From Azadirachta indica (taxonomy: Eukaryota; Streptophyta; Magnoliopsida; Sapindales; Meliaceae), in the NCBI GenBank assembly GCA_022749755.1, contig CM040441.1, forward strand, positions 10,107,475 to 10,171,474: DNA of 64,000 nt. Direction: 5' to 3'. The notes under the pieces were generated by a model. That model was not told the origin of the DNA and ran no database searches. It saw nothing but the letters and a program-made list of their open reading frames with translations. Positions 38,735 to 52,400 of this stretch are shown in pieces. The position numbers and the translations under genes were made by a program. Every line of letters starts with the position of its first letter. Position 1 is the stretch's first letter.

Positions 38735-39440
38735 AGATATTGTATTTTATCCCTCTTGTTTTTAAAGGAAAAGCAATATATCTATCTGAGTTCTTAATAA
38801 GTGCAAATACCCCTTTACTTTTATGGAAATGTTAAGATACCCTTGACACTAATAGTCTTACTTCAAATTAATTATTTTACCCTTTAGTTATTACAAATAT
38901 ATAAAATAACCATATTATCTTTATTTTTATTTAGTAATAATCTGTATAATTTTATTCTAATTATTTGACCTTTAATTATTTTTCTTCTCCCAAATTTGGT
39001 ATCAAATTTTTTTCATATACTAATTATATATAATTTTTAAAATAGATCATTTATTTAAAATACATTTATTTTAAAAATAAGATTATTTTAAATAACTCAT
39101 CTATTTTAAAATTATATATAATTAATATTGTCAAAAAATTTGAGAGTATATTTGGAAGGAAAAAATAATTAAGGATCAAAATATTATTATTACTTTTAAA
39201 TTTAAATATTAGAATAAAATCATATTGGTTGTTATAAAAAAAAAATAATGATAATATAGTTATTTTATATGTTTTTTAATAGTTAGGAGATGAAATAGTC
39301 AATTTAAAGTAAAAATATTAGTGTTAGCTAGTATTTTAACATTATCTTAAAAGTTAAGGAGGTATTTTGACCTACTAAAAATTTAAGGAATAAATTACTT
39401 TTCCCAAAATTTAAGAGGTAAAATATAGTATCCCTATCCT
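38735..39440. repeat. Fold-back element, about 700 bp
   Basis: The left arm (from GAGATATTGTATTTTATCCC near 38744) and the reverse complement of the right arm (GGGATACTATATTTTACCTC, ending near 39433) match imperfectly for over 150 bases. The centre near 39070 is an AT-rich palindrome-like stretch. Related by sequence to 40730-41605. Boundaries are approximate and no target duplication was found. Confidence 0.55.
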
Positions 39441-40725
39441 TAATTTTCATTTTTTTAAAACGTAAATTATACAATATAAAAAATATATAATCACAATGCA
39501 AAAATATAAAAATAAATTAATATCAATGCCCCAATCATCTTGACCTCTTCATGCCCCAATCATCTTGACCTCTTCAAATCCGCAGGAACCACAACGTCCT
39601 TTAATTTCTATTTTGGCGAGCAATCTGTTATATTCTGAAAATCTAGGGATCAGAATGCAATTATCCTAGGATCTATTTGCCAACTTCAGACAAATTTGGA
39701 TCTCTACAATATTTGCCTGCAAACTCTATCACAACACCTTTCCCAACCGACCAAACCCTTTCACAACCAAACAAAGTCACCATGTTTCCCGGCTAGACAA
39801 ACCCTAATTATTTCCTATGACTTTTTTGCCCATTAGTATATTAGTAATGAATAATCAAAACTCATTTTCTTGTTATATCGCAGTTTTTCCTTGCTTACAA
39901 ACTAATTCTTGGTTTGATTCTTTATTTATAACATCAAAAGAAGAAGAAAAGAATCTAGAAAGAAAGAAAAAATCAAGAGGAATTTGGAAAAAAAAGAAGA
40001 AGAAGATTTTGAGCAAAGCCCATAAATAAAGAAAGGAAGAAAGAAAGAAAGAAGAAGAAGAAGAAGAAGAAGAGGAGAGGAAGAAGCAGCAACAAGGAGA
40101 AGTAAAATGCGCGAGATATTTAGGGTTTTTTTTATTATATAATTATTTATAATTTATTTTTTAAAATAAAATGACTATTTTATCCTCAAGCATAAAAATA
40201 AAAAATTTTTAACTTAATTTTAAATTACAATAACTATTATACCTTTTTTCGCTTTAATGGAAACCAAAAAATCTAACAAAATGGGTTTGATAAATATTTT
40301 AAATTTTGGAGTCTACTCCACATTTATTTTCAAAAAAATGGGGTTCAACTATCATTAACCATTTTATTTATGATCTATATTATGTAATCTGTACAACTAA
40401 ACATTTTATAACTGCTTAGCTCATATTCTAAAATCAAAATTTATTTTTTATTTTTTGAAGTAATTCAGAAAACTTACAATCAAAGTGGAGTCATTTAAAA
40501 TATTTATGAATTAGACTTTTAATGATGTTGCACAATTTATTGTTCTATATCATTTTAAAAATTTAGTAATTATAATTATAATTATAATTTTACAACATAG
40601 TACTGATCATGATCTCTTTAAAAGCAAAACTTAAATCCTTTCAAAAACATATTTAGTTAATAAAAATTATTTAAAGAAGAATATGATCAAATATTATTGA
40701 ATATGATCAAATATTATTTAGTTAA
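39441..40725. other. Spacer between two fold-back elements
   Basis: No convincing gene. It contains a 24-26-base tandem duplication (ATGCCCCAATCATCTTGACC..., about 39527-39578) and a purine-only tract. The small frame 39817-40029 runs into that tract and its Lys-rich end is low-complexity. Confidence 0.5.
40027..40088. repeat. (GAA)n / purine microsatellite
   Basis: AAAG units followed by about seven AGA/GAA units and a GGAGAGGAAGAAG tail. All purine on the + strand. Confidence 0.85.
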
Positions 40726-40729
40726 GAGG

Positions 40730-41605
40730 CATCTTGTACTTTACTCTCCGGCTTTTGGAGAAAGCTGATACACCCCTCTCCTCCTCTCCCGTTCCCCCAC
40801 CCTCACCCCTCACGTGTTTTTTAGAAAAGTAAGATACCTACTTGAATTTTGAAAAAAGTCAAGATAACCCCTTAGAATTAGTATTTACATTTTAATTTGA
40901 TTGTTTTACCCCTACTCTATTAAAAATATCTAAAATAATTATATTATCTTTATTTTTTATTTTCTAATAACTAATATAATTTTGTTTTTACATTTAAATT
41001 TAAAAGTTATAATAATGTTTTGACCCTTAATTATTTGTTTCTCTTTAAATCTATGATCAAAAATATATAATATTTAATAATATATTTTCTAAAATATATC
41101 ATATTATTTAAATAGTTTATTTTAAAAAATTATGTATAATTATTATTGTCAAAATTATGTATAGTTGTGTAAACATTTAAGAAATTATGACAATACATTT
41201 TATGCTATAAAAAATTCTACAATTAATTATACATAATTTTTTCTAAATAAACTATTTTAGTTATATGATATATTTTACAAATTATATATAATTAGATATT
41301 ATAAATATTTGATTATAAATTTTGAAGAAAAAATAATAAAAGGTTAAAATATTATTATAGTTTTTAAATTTAAAAGTTATAATAAGATTATTATAAAGTA
41401 AAAAATAAAGATAATATAATTATTTTATATATTTTTAATAGTGCAGAGGTACAATAGTTAAATTAAAATATAAATAATCACCTCACCAAGATATTTTGAC
41501 TTTCTCCAAAATATAAAGGGATATCTTGACATTTTTAAAATTCAAGGGAGTATATTGACTTTCCCTCAAAATCTACCGGGGTAAAGTACAATATCCCTAT
41601 TTAAT
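40730..41605. repeat. Fold-back element, about 875 bp, same family as 38735-39440
   Basis: Left end TTGTACTTTAC... and the reverse complement of the right end (TTGTACTTTACCCCGGTAG) match, and the arms continue imperfectly (TCAAGATAACCCCTT against TCAAGATATCCCTTT). A C-rich patch (CCCTCTCCTCCTCTCCCG) is present only in the left arm. Non-coding. Ends are approximate. Confidence 0.55.
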
Positions 41606-41829
41606 ATTAGCGTTAAATGATACAAAGACCCAAAAAAAAGTTAGAGATTAAGTAGTAAATGGAAATTTCCTCTTTAAAAAAATTCTAAAAATTACGTTCT
41701 TAGAAGGCTCCAAGAAAATCAAAGACAACTTGAAGGAAAAAAGCAGGAAAATTATTGAGGACGAAAATCTGGTGATTAGAAGTCTGCAAGTGGAGGTAGA
41801 GCCGAAATTATTAATATTGTAGGAGGCTG

Positions 41830-42239
41830 AAATATAAGCTTTCACTGATGACCATTTAGCTTCTCTAAGTCAAATTTTCTTTCCTTTTCATCTATTTTTT
41901 TATTGTTCCATAATTGCATAAATAAAGAATATGAACCCAGTATTCTGTTATATTTTTCAGAAAGCATGCAATTATTAGGTGAATTCAATTCCAAAATGTA
42001 TTAATTATTAATTAATTTATTTGTTTTTTTCCTTCCAAGTTTTTGCTGTTCTTCTCTCAAATTTCAATTTCCTTTCATCAATCATCTATTGCTTTTCTTT
42101 TTCAGTGGCTTACAATTCTGTGTTGTCTTTGTGTTTGACCAAGGAAATTCCAGGAAACCAGACGGAAAGGAGGCAGCAGCAGGAAAATCTGATCTGATTC
42201 TCTCTTTTCTGTCTCACCAAAATCTCAAGAGTTTACATC
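41830..42239 (+). promoter_or_regulatory. TNL-B promoter and 5' UTR block
   Basis: Collinear with the block before TNL-C (55800-56099) with few differences and, more loosely, with that of TNL-A. It includes the constant CAGACGGAAAGGAGGCAGC element near 42158. Confidence 0.5.
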
Positions 42240-45200
42240 ATGACTTCATCTTCATCTTCATCTTCTGCTTCTTGCATTGATTATGAGGTTTTCCTTAGTT
42301 TCAGAGGGGAAGATACTCGTGATAATTTTACTAGCCACCTCTTTAAAGAGATGAGTCAAAAAAAGAAAATAAAAACGTTCATTGATGAAGGTATTAATAA
42401 AGGAGAACGAATTTCTGCTAATCTTTTGGATGCAATAATTGAAGGATCAAAGATTTCAGTAATTATTTTCTTGAAGAGCTATGGTGGTTCTAAATGGTGC
42501 TTGGATGAGCTTGTCAAAATTCTTGATTGTCAAAAAATGAATGACCAAATTGTTATCCCAGTTTTCTACCATGTTCATCCATCTAATATTCGAAAACAAA
42601 CAGGAAAATTTGGGAAAGCTTTTGAGGAGAATGCAAAAAAGTTTAAAGAGAGCCCAGAAAAAGTTCAAAAATGGAGAGATGCATTGACAGAAGCATCTTA
42701 TCTTTCTGGATATGAATCTAAAAAAATCAGGTACAAACACTATTATTACTCTCTTGTACCTTCAATGATCATTTATGTAATTTATTAGAGAAAGAAAGAA
42801 AAAAAGAATGTTACATTTTTTAGATTTTGTCTAGTTCTATCTTAACATAGTGTTTTCATTATCTCATAATATACTAGGTCAGAGGCAAAACTTGTAGATG
42901 TAATTGTGGAAGATGTTTTGAAGAAATTGCAAGCTATAATGGTCTCAACTGATTCTAAAGGTCTAGTTGGAATAAATTCACGTATTGAGCAAGTTAAATC
43001 ATTATTGTGTATGGGCTTGTCAGATTTTCGAAGTGTAGGAATTTGGGGTATGGGTGGTATAGGTAAAACAACCATTGCTGAAGCTATTTTCAACCTAATT
43101 GGTCATGAGTTTGAAGGTAAGAGCTTCATTGCAAATGTTAGAGAGAAATCAAAAGGTTGTGGGTTAGAGCAGCTACGAGAGCGATTTCTTTTTGAAATAT
43201 TTGATGAAAATTTCAAAATAGGAACTACCAGGTTTCCTACATATGTTAAGAAAAGACTCCAGCAAATGAAAGTTTTTATTGTTCTTAACGATGTGAATCA
43301 TTTGGAACAATTAGAGTTTTTAGCTGGTGGGATTGATCAATTAGGTCCTGGAAGCAGAATTATTGTAACCACTAGAGATAAGCAAGTTCTTGATAAATTT
43401 GGAGTGAGTTACATATACGAAGTTGAGGGATTGAATTACCATGAAGCAAGTGAGCTCTTTTGTAACAATGCCTTTAGAAAAGAACATCGCAACCACGATT
43501 TGCAGGTGCTCTCAAAAAGTGTAATACATTACGGAAATGGTAATCCATTAGCTCTTAAAGTGTTAGGTTCTTCCTTGCATAAAAAGAGCAAAGATGAATG
43601 GAAAAATATGTTGGATAAGTTACAGCGGAATTCTCACCCTCATATACATGATCTATTGAAAATTAGCTATGATGAGTTAACTCGGGAAGAGCAGAATATA
43701 TTTTTGGATATTGCATGTTTCTTCAAAGGCTATAATAAAGACAATGTGGCAACAATACTTGGTGATCGGTAATCTGTGCATTATGGACTTAAGGTCTTAG
43801 CTGATAAGTCACTCATAACCGTATCACATGAAAATAAGTTACAAATACATGATTTATTACAAGAAATGGGTCGCGAAATTGTTCGCCAAGAATGTGAAAA
43901 AGAGCCAGGAAAACGTAGCAGATTGTGGGACCATGATGATATTTGTCGTGTACTACAGAAAAAATAAGGTAATCAAAAGCATAGCTAAGGTTATTTCTGT
44001 TTTAGGTTTTTTTCCTTATAGATACGTTGGATAGAACTCGAACAATGCAAGTTCCTTATTGAGAAATTTATTTTTTTTTAAAAATTATGAATTATTTTAT
44101 TCTTACTTATTTTTGTTTTCTTTTGTTTTTGTATTCGGGAACCAAATCAATTGAAGCCATCTCCCTAGAATTGTCCAAAGACATACATTTAGGTTCTAGA
44201 GCCTTTGTAAATATGTCCAATCTTAGATTGCTTAAAGTTTATAAGCCTGAGCATTACGATGTTTCAGATATGAACTTTAAAGTGCATCTTCCCGAAGGTC
44301 TTGAACATTTTCCTGATGAATTAACATATCTCTATTGGCATGAGTACCCTTTACAAACATTGCCAATAAGTTTTAATGCAGAGAATCTTATTGAAATTAG
44401 CTTGCCTTACAGTCAAATTCAACAACTGTGGGAAGGAAAAAAGGTACAACAAATGCCTAACTGTATAATATATATTTTGAATAGTCAGTATGAAATTGAT
44501 TGATGCTAATTTCTTGTAGTATTAATAAATTATTTTTTTTATTTCAGGAAGCATCAAAGTTAAAAATCATTGACCTCCAGCACTGTGATTATCTCAGCAG
44601 GATCCCAGACCCATTAGAGATCCCAAATGTCGAGAGAATTTTTATTTCATATTGCAAAAAGTTGTCTTGCCTTCCGTCTTCCATCCAGAATTTCAACAAC
44701 CTTCGTCTCTTGAGTTTTAGGGGCTTCACAAATCTTAGTTGTTTTCCCAACAATATTCATTTTAGATCTCCTATAGACATTGATTTGTCTGACTGCATTA
44801 ATCTCACGAAGTTTCCATCGATTTCTGTAAATGTAATAAAATTGACATTATGCGGTACAGCAATAGAAGGAGTTCCCTCCAGCGCAATCGAGAGTCTAAC
44901 AAGTCTTGAATCGTTAAATCTGAGCGAGTGCTATTCGTTGAACAGTCTTCCAACCAGCATCTGCAAATTGAAATCTCTTCGTGGGCTTAAACTAGAGTTC
45001 TGTTCAAATTTAGAGACATTTCCGGAAATCTTGGAGGGAATGGAGAGTTTAGAAGATATTATTTTACGGGGGACAAAGATTAAAGAGCTGCCGTCTTCAA
45101 TTGAACTTCTAACGGGGCTTAAAATTTTGAATTTGCATGATTGCCGTGAACTTGATAGCTTGCCAACGAACCTTGGAAAATTAAAATCTTTGCGTTTCAT

Positions 45201-46285
45201 CGACGTAGAATTTTCAGCCATCGATAAACTACCGTCCACTATCAAAGATTTGGAGGAACTTAGAAGAGCTCACTTTTGCGGATGCAGAGGTTTGGTATTG
45301 CCTCCATTATCAGGTTTATCTGAATTAAGGTATCTACTATTGGGTGACTGTGACATAAGAGAAATTCCTCAAGATATTGGCTGTCTGTCTTCTTTGCAAT
45401 TGCTAAATCTAATGGGAAATGAGATTGAGAGTTTACCTCCAAGTATCAAGCAACTTTCTGGGCTGAGATCACTTAACTTGAGCGACTGCAATATGCTTAA
45501 ATCACTACCAGAGCTGCCTCCATCGCTAAGATATTTAGATGCAAAGAACTGCAAGCGGCTCGAGTCATTGCCAGAGCTTCCGGAATCTGTAGAAAGACAG
45601 TACCGAACCTCCTATTCATTTTCTTTGCCAAGTATATTGTACGACTTTACTGGTTGCCCGAAGCTGAAAGAAAAAACAAACGATATTCTAGCTGCAGAAT
45701 CACAATTAAGAATTCAACAAATGGCAGTTGCCAAGTTATATGATAAGGTATGTGACTGATTCACTTTCTACCCCACTCTCTCTTTCCTCCTTACATGAGA
45801 AAATAATCGTAATTTTCATATCACAGCTAGCATCTGGATTCGGAACTTTTTCATCTGGAAGTGCAGTTAATGTTCCTGAATGGTTTCGGTGTTCCGGATC
45901 TTCAATGACTGTTCAACTGCCACCGCATTGTCGTAACACAAACTTGATCGGTTTCGTTTTTTGTGCTGTTATTGATGTTGAAGAAGATTGTGATGTTAGA
46001 CGCAATTTTGTCAATGTCACATGTAGCTATGGTTTTAAAATCGAGACTGATGTCATCAGCACTCTCAATTTTACCATATTCTTTGACTCGGTTTCGGTCT
46101 TCCTTGGATTTGAGGCCTGTAGCAATGTTGGGCTACCAGATGTTGACCACCATACTACTGTCTCATTTCATTTCTCCCTCTCCTACGCTGAAAGTAAATT
46201 TCGAAAATCCCCAAATCTGAAATGTTGTGGGGTGCGTCCAGTACATGCACATCCAACGAATTCCCGCTCAATACCTTCACTGTAA
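42240..46285 (+). pseudogene. TNL-B: TIR-NBS-LRR-CJID resistance gene, disabled
   Basis: Exons by comparison with TNL-C: 42240-42730, 42878-43968, 44138-44443, 44548-45747 and from 45827. Sequence, introns included, is very close to TNL-C, so the duplication is recent. At least four inactivating changes are seen. A TAA at 43770-43772 replaces the Tyr codon TAC that TNL-C keeps. An extra A in the run at about 43959-43964 shifts frame at the end of exon 2. The exon-3 acceptor AG is changed to CG at 44136-44137. One base is lost near 46252 in the C-JID. In addition the kinase-2 motif reads VLNDVN, where TNL-C has VLDDVN. TIR, P-loop GMGGIGKTT, GLPL and IHDLLQEMG are otherwise well kept. A TIR plus partial NB-ARC product of about 460 residues is the most it could encode. 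Confidence 0.9.
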
Positions 46286-48207
46286 ATATGGTGCCACCAA
46301 TTGAAGAAGTCACTCAGTTCATGATAAGGCCGGATGAGTGCTGGAACATCTGGAATTATTATTAGCAGATCTGAGAATGAGGAAGTAGAACCGACTCCCA
46401 ACAGAATTTGTAAAGAGCGGAGAAATTCCTTTTTTTGGCAAATTCTTCGACGGAGATCAGTTGGCTTATTCACTTTTCTTATAGTAAAGTAAGTCAAATG
46501 TTCCATTTAATTATGTTTCTTTATCTTAATTTCTGTTACACATGTTTATTTTTAATCTAATCAAGTTGTTTAATTAACTGCTGCAAACTGTGTTATTCAT
46601 ATTCGTATTTCTTCTGCTCGTTTTGAGTCCGATACCACTTTGGAAATTATCATTGATTTGATTAGTGACGGAGAAAAGGGGAAGGTAGGCTTAATTTGTG
46701 AGGCAGCAATTAATTAAGAACATTCACCTCTTTCATTAATTGATTATGTGATTAGAATTAAGTAGTGAAGTTTTAATGTTAAATATATATTTTGTGAACG
46801 CAGATTTTTTCGAGAAGCAAGTTTAATTTGCTGCCTAATTGCTTTGGGGAATTAATGTCACTCTTATCATCATTTTCGGAGATCGGTGTATTTTCAGATT
46901 TTGAATTTAACTCTCTACTGCAACTGCAAGAAAGTATTGTGATATATACAAATACATAATCTTAAATATTAATTTGTCAACAGCTGCCTCTGCAGTATTG
47001 TTAGGTTTTCCAGCAGGTATCTAATAATACCGTTATTAATTATTGTACAAACTATGATAAGCAAATAAGAGCGATGTGTGCAGCTATAAGTGTTCCCAAA
47101 GAAAGCATTTTTGTATAAAACTGATTTCTAGAAAAGCACTTTGAAATGTAGAAATCTTGCTTCTAAGACGAATAATGATCTGCTGAATGCAGCTCTGTAT
47201 AAAAGGGGAGTATCTCCCCTGTTTTAATTTCTTGCTTAATGTTTTTCTTGTGTCGTATAAAATTAGAATAATCAGTTTGGGCTAGACTGTGGATTTGAAA
47301 ATTCAGGTATAAAATCAATTTCCATGCTTGATCTTCTTATCCATGTTTAGATATTAACAAGAACATGACTACACAAAAAACGTAACTTCCATGCTCGGTT
47401 TAAGCTCCATAACATGATTAGGTTCTTTTTATTCTTTAGATTATTAAGGATATTATTCACAACTGATTTTAATGTTCTTTAGCGTATGGCTTTTACAAAA
47501 TATTTTTAAGTAGTTGAACCAATGACTTCTATGATTTTTGTCAAAGCTTTTTTATTTTGTATATTTTCTATATTCTGATTTGAACACAATGGATATCCGA
47601 AATTATAATAATTTTTTTCACATGTAAATTAATGTATTAGTATGAAACAAAATAAGGAGGAAGAAGCTGTTAATAGAGTGAAAATTGGTGTTAGGAATGT
47701 GAGTCCCCTGTTGGGCTATTTGCTTTTCTTATAATGTGAGACTACAATGGTCTAATTGAATTGTTTGCTTTTAATCTATTAATTTGTAAATTGGCATTTG
47801 ATCGTTTCACATTTAATACACATAATTTACTTATTAGAATTGAAGTTTTGATATTGTCTGGTGAGTGCAGGATTTCTTGAAATACAGATAAAATTGGATA
47901 CTTCGTATGCTTAGTTTTGGTTTGGGAATCCAATTAAAATTCTCCTTGACCATTTAAATGAGCTGTTTTTCCTTGTTCGTGTCTCTATTTCCTTACCTAA
48001 TCACCCGTTATAATCTTCTGGAAGGTTTGGGTAGTTGTTGAAAGAAAACTGTTTTATCAGGAATGCCCTTTTGTTATTAAATTCACTATTTAATTATTTT
48101 CCGTAATTAATAAATTAATTTTTCTCGTGAGACCGACACTTTCTCGCCACTGTATTATTTATTTGCGATACATGCACTTGCGTTCATAATATACGCAATA
48201 AGTTTGA
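46286..48207. repeat. TNL-B 3' flank, parallel to the TNL-C 3' flank
   Basis: Holds the exon-6-like block (46601-46661, with its acceptor AG changed to AT). The following ~1.4 kb is collinear with about 60600-61910. Similarity breaks at about 48080, where a block of about 5.2 kb (to 53271) sits in between. No other gene. Confidence 0.65.
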
Positions 48208-49440
48208 GAGTTTATCTCGAAGTATCAAGCAACTTTCTCGGCTGAGATTACTATTGTTGAGGGACTGCAATATGCTTTAATCACTAGGAGAGCTACCTCG
48301 ATCTCTAAGATATTGACATGCAGAGAATTTTAAGCGGCTCGAATCATTGCCAGAGCTTCCGGAATGTCTAGAAAGTTTGGGTGTATCCACACAGGAAAGA
48401 CAATACCAAAGCTCCAACGCATTTTATCGGGAGAGAATCGAGTACAAATTTACTGGTTGTCCGAAACTGTAAGAAAAAGCAAACGACATTTTAGCTTTTG
48501 ATTAAGTATTCTACATATGGCAATTGCAGCTCTGTATGAAAAGGTACGTGATTAATTCAATTTCCACATTACATCAGAAATTAATCAATCATGATTTTCA
48601 TAGCACAGGTGCCAGATGGATTCATAATTTCTTTACCCGGAAGTGCAGTTAAGATTCCTGAGTGGTTCAGCAATCGAGATCTTCAATCACGATTCAACTG
48701 CCACCGCATTGTTGCAACACCCACTTCATCGGTTTTTCACTTTGTGTTATCGTTGGATTTGAAGAAGATTATGATGTTGAAGGCCAATTTGTCATTGTCA
48801 AATGTACTTATCGGTTTGAAACTAAGACTAATATCAGTAAGACTTCCACACCCGTTGACTCAGATCAGATCATACTTGGATTTGATCCTTGTAGCAATGT
48901 TAGGCTACCTGAAGTTGACCACCATACTGCTGTCTCATTTGATTTCTCCCTCGACTATGATGAAAGGAAATTTCGAGAATCGCCCAGGGTGAAATGTTGT
49001 GGGGTGTGTCCAGTATACGCACATCCCAACGAGTCCCCACCCGACACCTTTACAGTAAATATGGTGCCACCAACTGAAGAAGAATTCTTGTGGCTTATCA
49101 GATCTCACAATGAATTTCATGGTAAGGCCAGCATAAGTGAAACGTCTGAAAGTATTGGCAGTTATGATGACGAGGAAGTAGAACCAAATCACTAGAGAAT
49201 TTGCAGAGTGCAACAAAGTTCCTTTTTTTCTCAAATTTTTCAAAGGAGAATTGTCTCATTCGCTTTTCTTATAATGGAAGTCATATGCTCTAATTATTAA
49301 TTTGTGTTTCTTTATCTTTCTGATATATGTGTTTATTTTTAATGTAATTGAATGAATTGTTGCAAACTATATCATTCAGATTTGTATTTCTTCTGCTCAT
49401 TTTGAGTCCAATACCACTTCGGAAATTGGCATTGATTTGA
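48208..49440 (+). pseudogene. TNL fragment C: LRR tail plus C-JID and tail exon
   Basis: LRR piece from about 48208 with in-frame stops (for example TAA after NML and TGA in RY*HAEN). The exon-4 donor is near 48543, and the C-JID exon from 48609 (VPDGFIISLPGSAVKIPEW) has one shift around 48677. It then stays open to 49195 (KTNISKTSTPVDSDQIILGFDPCSNVRLPEVDHH and so on). It is TNL-A type (FHGKAS.SETSESIGSYDD). The donor is GGAAGT instead of GTAAGT at 49271. The exon-6-like block 49380-49440 remains. Confidence 0.85.
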
Positions 49441-52400
49441 TTAGTTAAGGAGAAGACTGGAAGGTAGGCTTAATTTGTGAGGCAGCAGTTAATTAAGAAC
49501 ATTGTCCTCTCTCTTTAATGGACTATTTCATTAGAATTAATTATGGAAGTTTTGATGCTAAATATTTTTGTGAATGCAGATTCTTTGGAGAAGGAAGTCT
49601 AATTTGCTGCCTAATTGCTTTGAGGAATTAATACCACTTTTGTCATCATTTTCTGAGATTGGTATGTTTTGCAGATTTTGAATATAAGTCTCTACTGCAA
49701 CTGCAAGAAAGTTTTGTGATATATACATATATACATAATCTTAAATATTTTTCACCAGAGCTGCCTCTGCAGTATTATTAGCTATAAGCGATCCTCTAGA
49801 AAGCATTTTTGTGCAGAACTGCGTTCTAGAAAAGCACTTTCGAACACATCTCTAATTAAACAAAAACTACTTTTCCTTTTCTATCAACAGTAAGGCAAAA
49901 GATACACGTAGAGTAATTATTAAAGCAAAGAAATTAATCATGAAGAACATATAAAATTTATGGAACTTTTTAGTTATTGAGATTGGTATTTGCTACCTAT
50001 GCTCATTTTATTATTTCATTATTCATTAAAGTATTTGTCATTCTTAAAAACAAATTCAAATTTCAACTTTTATTAACAGGCAATAACACTATGTATATGT
50101 AGTTGGATAAAAAAAAATTTGGTTTCATATAACGACTCAATTGTTAACAACGTGTGATGTTGACTTTATTGTTTTACAATTACTATGACATTGAAATGTC
50201 ACACTAGTCTGTTTGTAGTTCAACTTTGTAAGTATATTTAGCATTATTAATTAATTGCAGGTAAAAAAAAAATGATTTAGAGGGAAAAATCTATGCAAGA
50301 TTAGCCTGCCCCTGTTTAGGAAATCCTTATGATCATACGACTCTGTTTCCCTTATAATGCTCTGTTATTTTCTTCTTAAAATGAACTTTTTGCAAGAAAT
50401 ACAAATACATAAAAATCACAGCTTTTTCCAAGCCAACACTGATAAAGACAATTCTCGTAAACGCACCTCTAGCTATATAAATGGGGATTTCAACTGACTG
50501 AAGACTGAAGACTGAAGATGATGTTGTTGATGGAGCATAAGAGAAGCTCCATCTTTTAATCTTTTGTATATATTGGAAACTGGAAATTGGCATTTGATCT
50601 CCCTGCCCTGTTTTGAGGAATCTCTTATATCATTTAAGGAGCATGAATTCAGAACTTGAACAAGGGGAAGGCTTGAAATTTCTTTTATTCACACCTTTTC
50701 TTGCTTTATATTGATTTTTTGAAATATGCAGAAAATTCGATAGCTTGGTATGCTGAGTTTTGGGTTGGGAATGCAATTAAATATTCTCCTTGAACATTTA
50801 ATGAACTGTTTGCTAGTTGCTGTTTCCTGTAATTTTTTGAAGAAAAATGTATTTCAGAGGTATATTCTTATTATTAAGAACAATAAGTTTAGTTTCTCAT
50901 ATCAATCAGGGAATTTAAATGATAAGTTTTAGCCTTTATGGTTTCATTTTCTGCTGTTAACTTTAAATTGCCAGCATTCTGTATAGAATTTGGGAAGACA
51001 GTCATATAGCTTTTGTGCTGTCGTTTTTTTGTATATTTTTTAGTCTCTGTTTCCTTACATACATCTATTATAATCTCATTTCCTTACATATTATAATCTT
51101 CTTGAAAATGAAAATTTTGCCAGCCATTTTAATTTTGGGAGTTGTTCAAAGAAAACCGATTTTCAGTTTTGTTTATAAGAAAAAGTGGTTTTACTTTCTC
51201 CCATTATTTCGCAAATTTAATAGACAAATTTCTTTTTTTCCTACTTTTGAGCAATTTGATAAAATTGTACTTGATTTCAGGATGCAAAATCTTTATTTTG
51301 GTAAGGCTTAGGAGTTTTGATGTTCTTTTATGAATGCAGCTCTTTGCACAAGCAAAATCTCCCGACTTGCTTTGAGAAATATCACTCTTGTCAATTTCAA
51401 AACTGCAGGTATCTTGTTTTCATACTTTAAGTTATACTTTCTTCCTTGATATTTAGGTGTTTTATTATTAAAAAAAGGGTTTGTTTCCTAATTTTTTAAT
51501 TTAACTCTACTGCAAGAAAGTGTTGCGATGTAATATTCTAAAATTGTCACAAGAAATGCCTCTCTAAGGTTTTCGAGGTATTGAATATATTTCAATTTTT
51601 TATGTATTTAATGTTGAATATTTGGCTTAATTATACATATTCTGATGAAAGAATTATAAGAAACTTCCAAATTGGTTATGGTTCTCAGCCTCTCAATAGT
51701 TTTGAGTACTCTTCATTTTGAAACAGCAGAGTTGATTTATTCTTTCTCCTGATCCCTACTATTTCTTGCTTATCATATTTGGTGTTCGATTGATGTCGTG
51801 ATTTCATCTCCATGTTAAATTATTTTAACTACGATACTATGATTTGAACATGCACACGATGCACGTTTGAGATCATGTACTATTCAGCTTTTATTTCAAC
51901 TGTATTGTTGTTATGCTTTTCATTTTGAAGATTTCTTCCTGAAATATGAAATCTCTTCTGATTTGATATATTAACCCTCGGACTATACAAAAAACCTAAC
52001 TCTAATTTTCACCTGATGCCGAAGGCTGAAGATCATGATGTTGTTAATGGGGGCACCTAAAGCTTTTAGGTTTGTTATCTTTAATCAATTTAGTCTTTTT
52101 TGCAATATATCGATCATTGTTTTGCTACGGACTCAGTTTAATTCGGCATTTCTTGAAAATGAGAAGATTAATAATGGCTTTTCTCTCTTGGCATGCCTCA
52201 TACAGTGATCTGTTTGTCGTAATTGTTATTATATGTGTTCAATTTCACACCAAAGTAGAAGGTTTAGTATTTATCACTTTGTGACAATTCTGATGCATAC
52301 TTTGTGACAGTGGAGCTCAGATCATACTAAAATGCACATGTTAGTTTCCTCTACTGTTATGGGCAGTTCTCTAAATTATTTGCTTTGTAAAAATCTTTGC

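Noticed and set aside
42456..42740. Reverse-strand frames opposite TIR and NB-ARC exons (also 42842-43093, 56686-56937, 22664-22954)
   Set aside because: Antisense shadows of conserved coding exons.
44931..45245. Open frame of 104 codons on the reverse strand within TNL-B (and its twin at 58780-59094)
   Set aside because: It is the antisense of the LRR exon. It is repeated in TNL-C because the exon is, and has no motif of its own.
45963..46220. Second-frame open stretches within the C-JID exon (also 59811-60068, 48591-48992)
   Set aside because: Shifted frames of the same exon. The C-JID motifs are read in the other frame.
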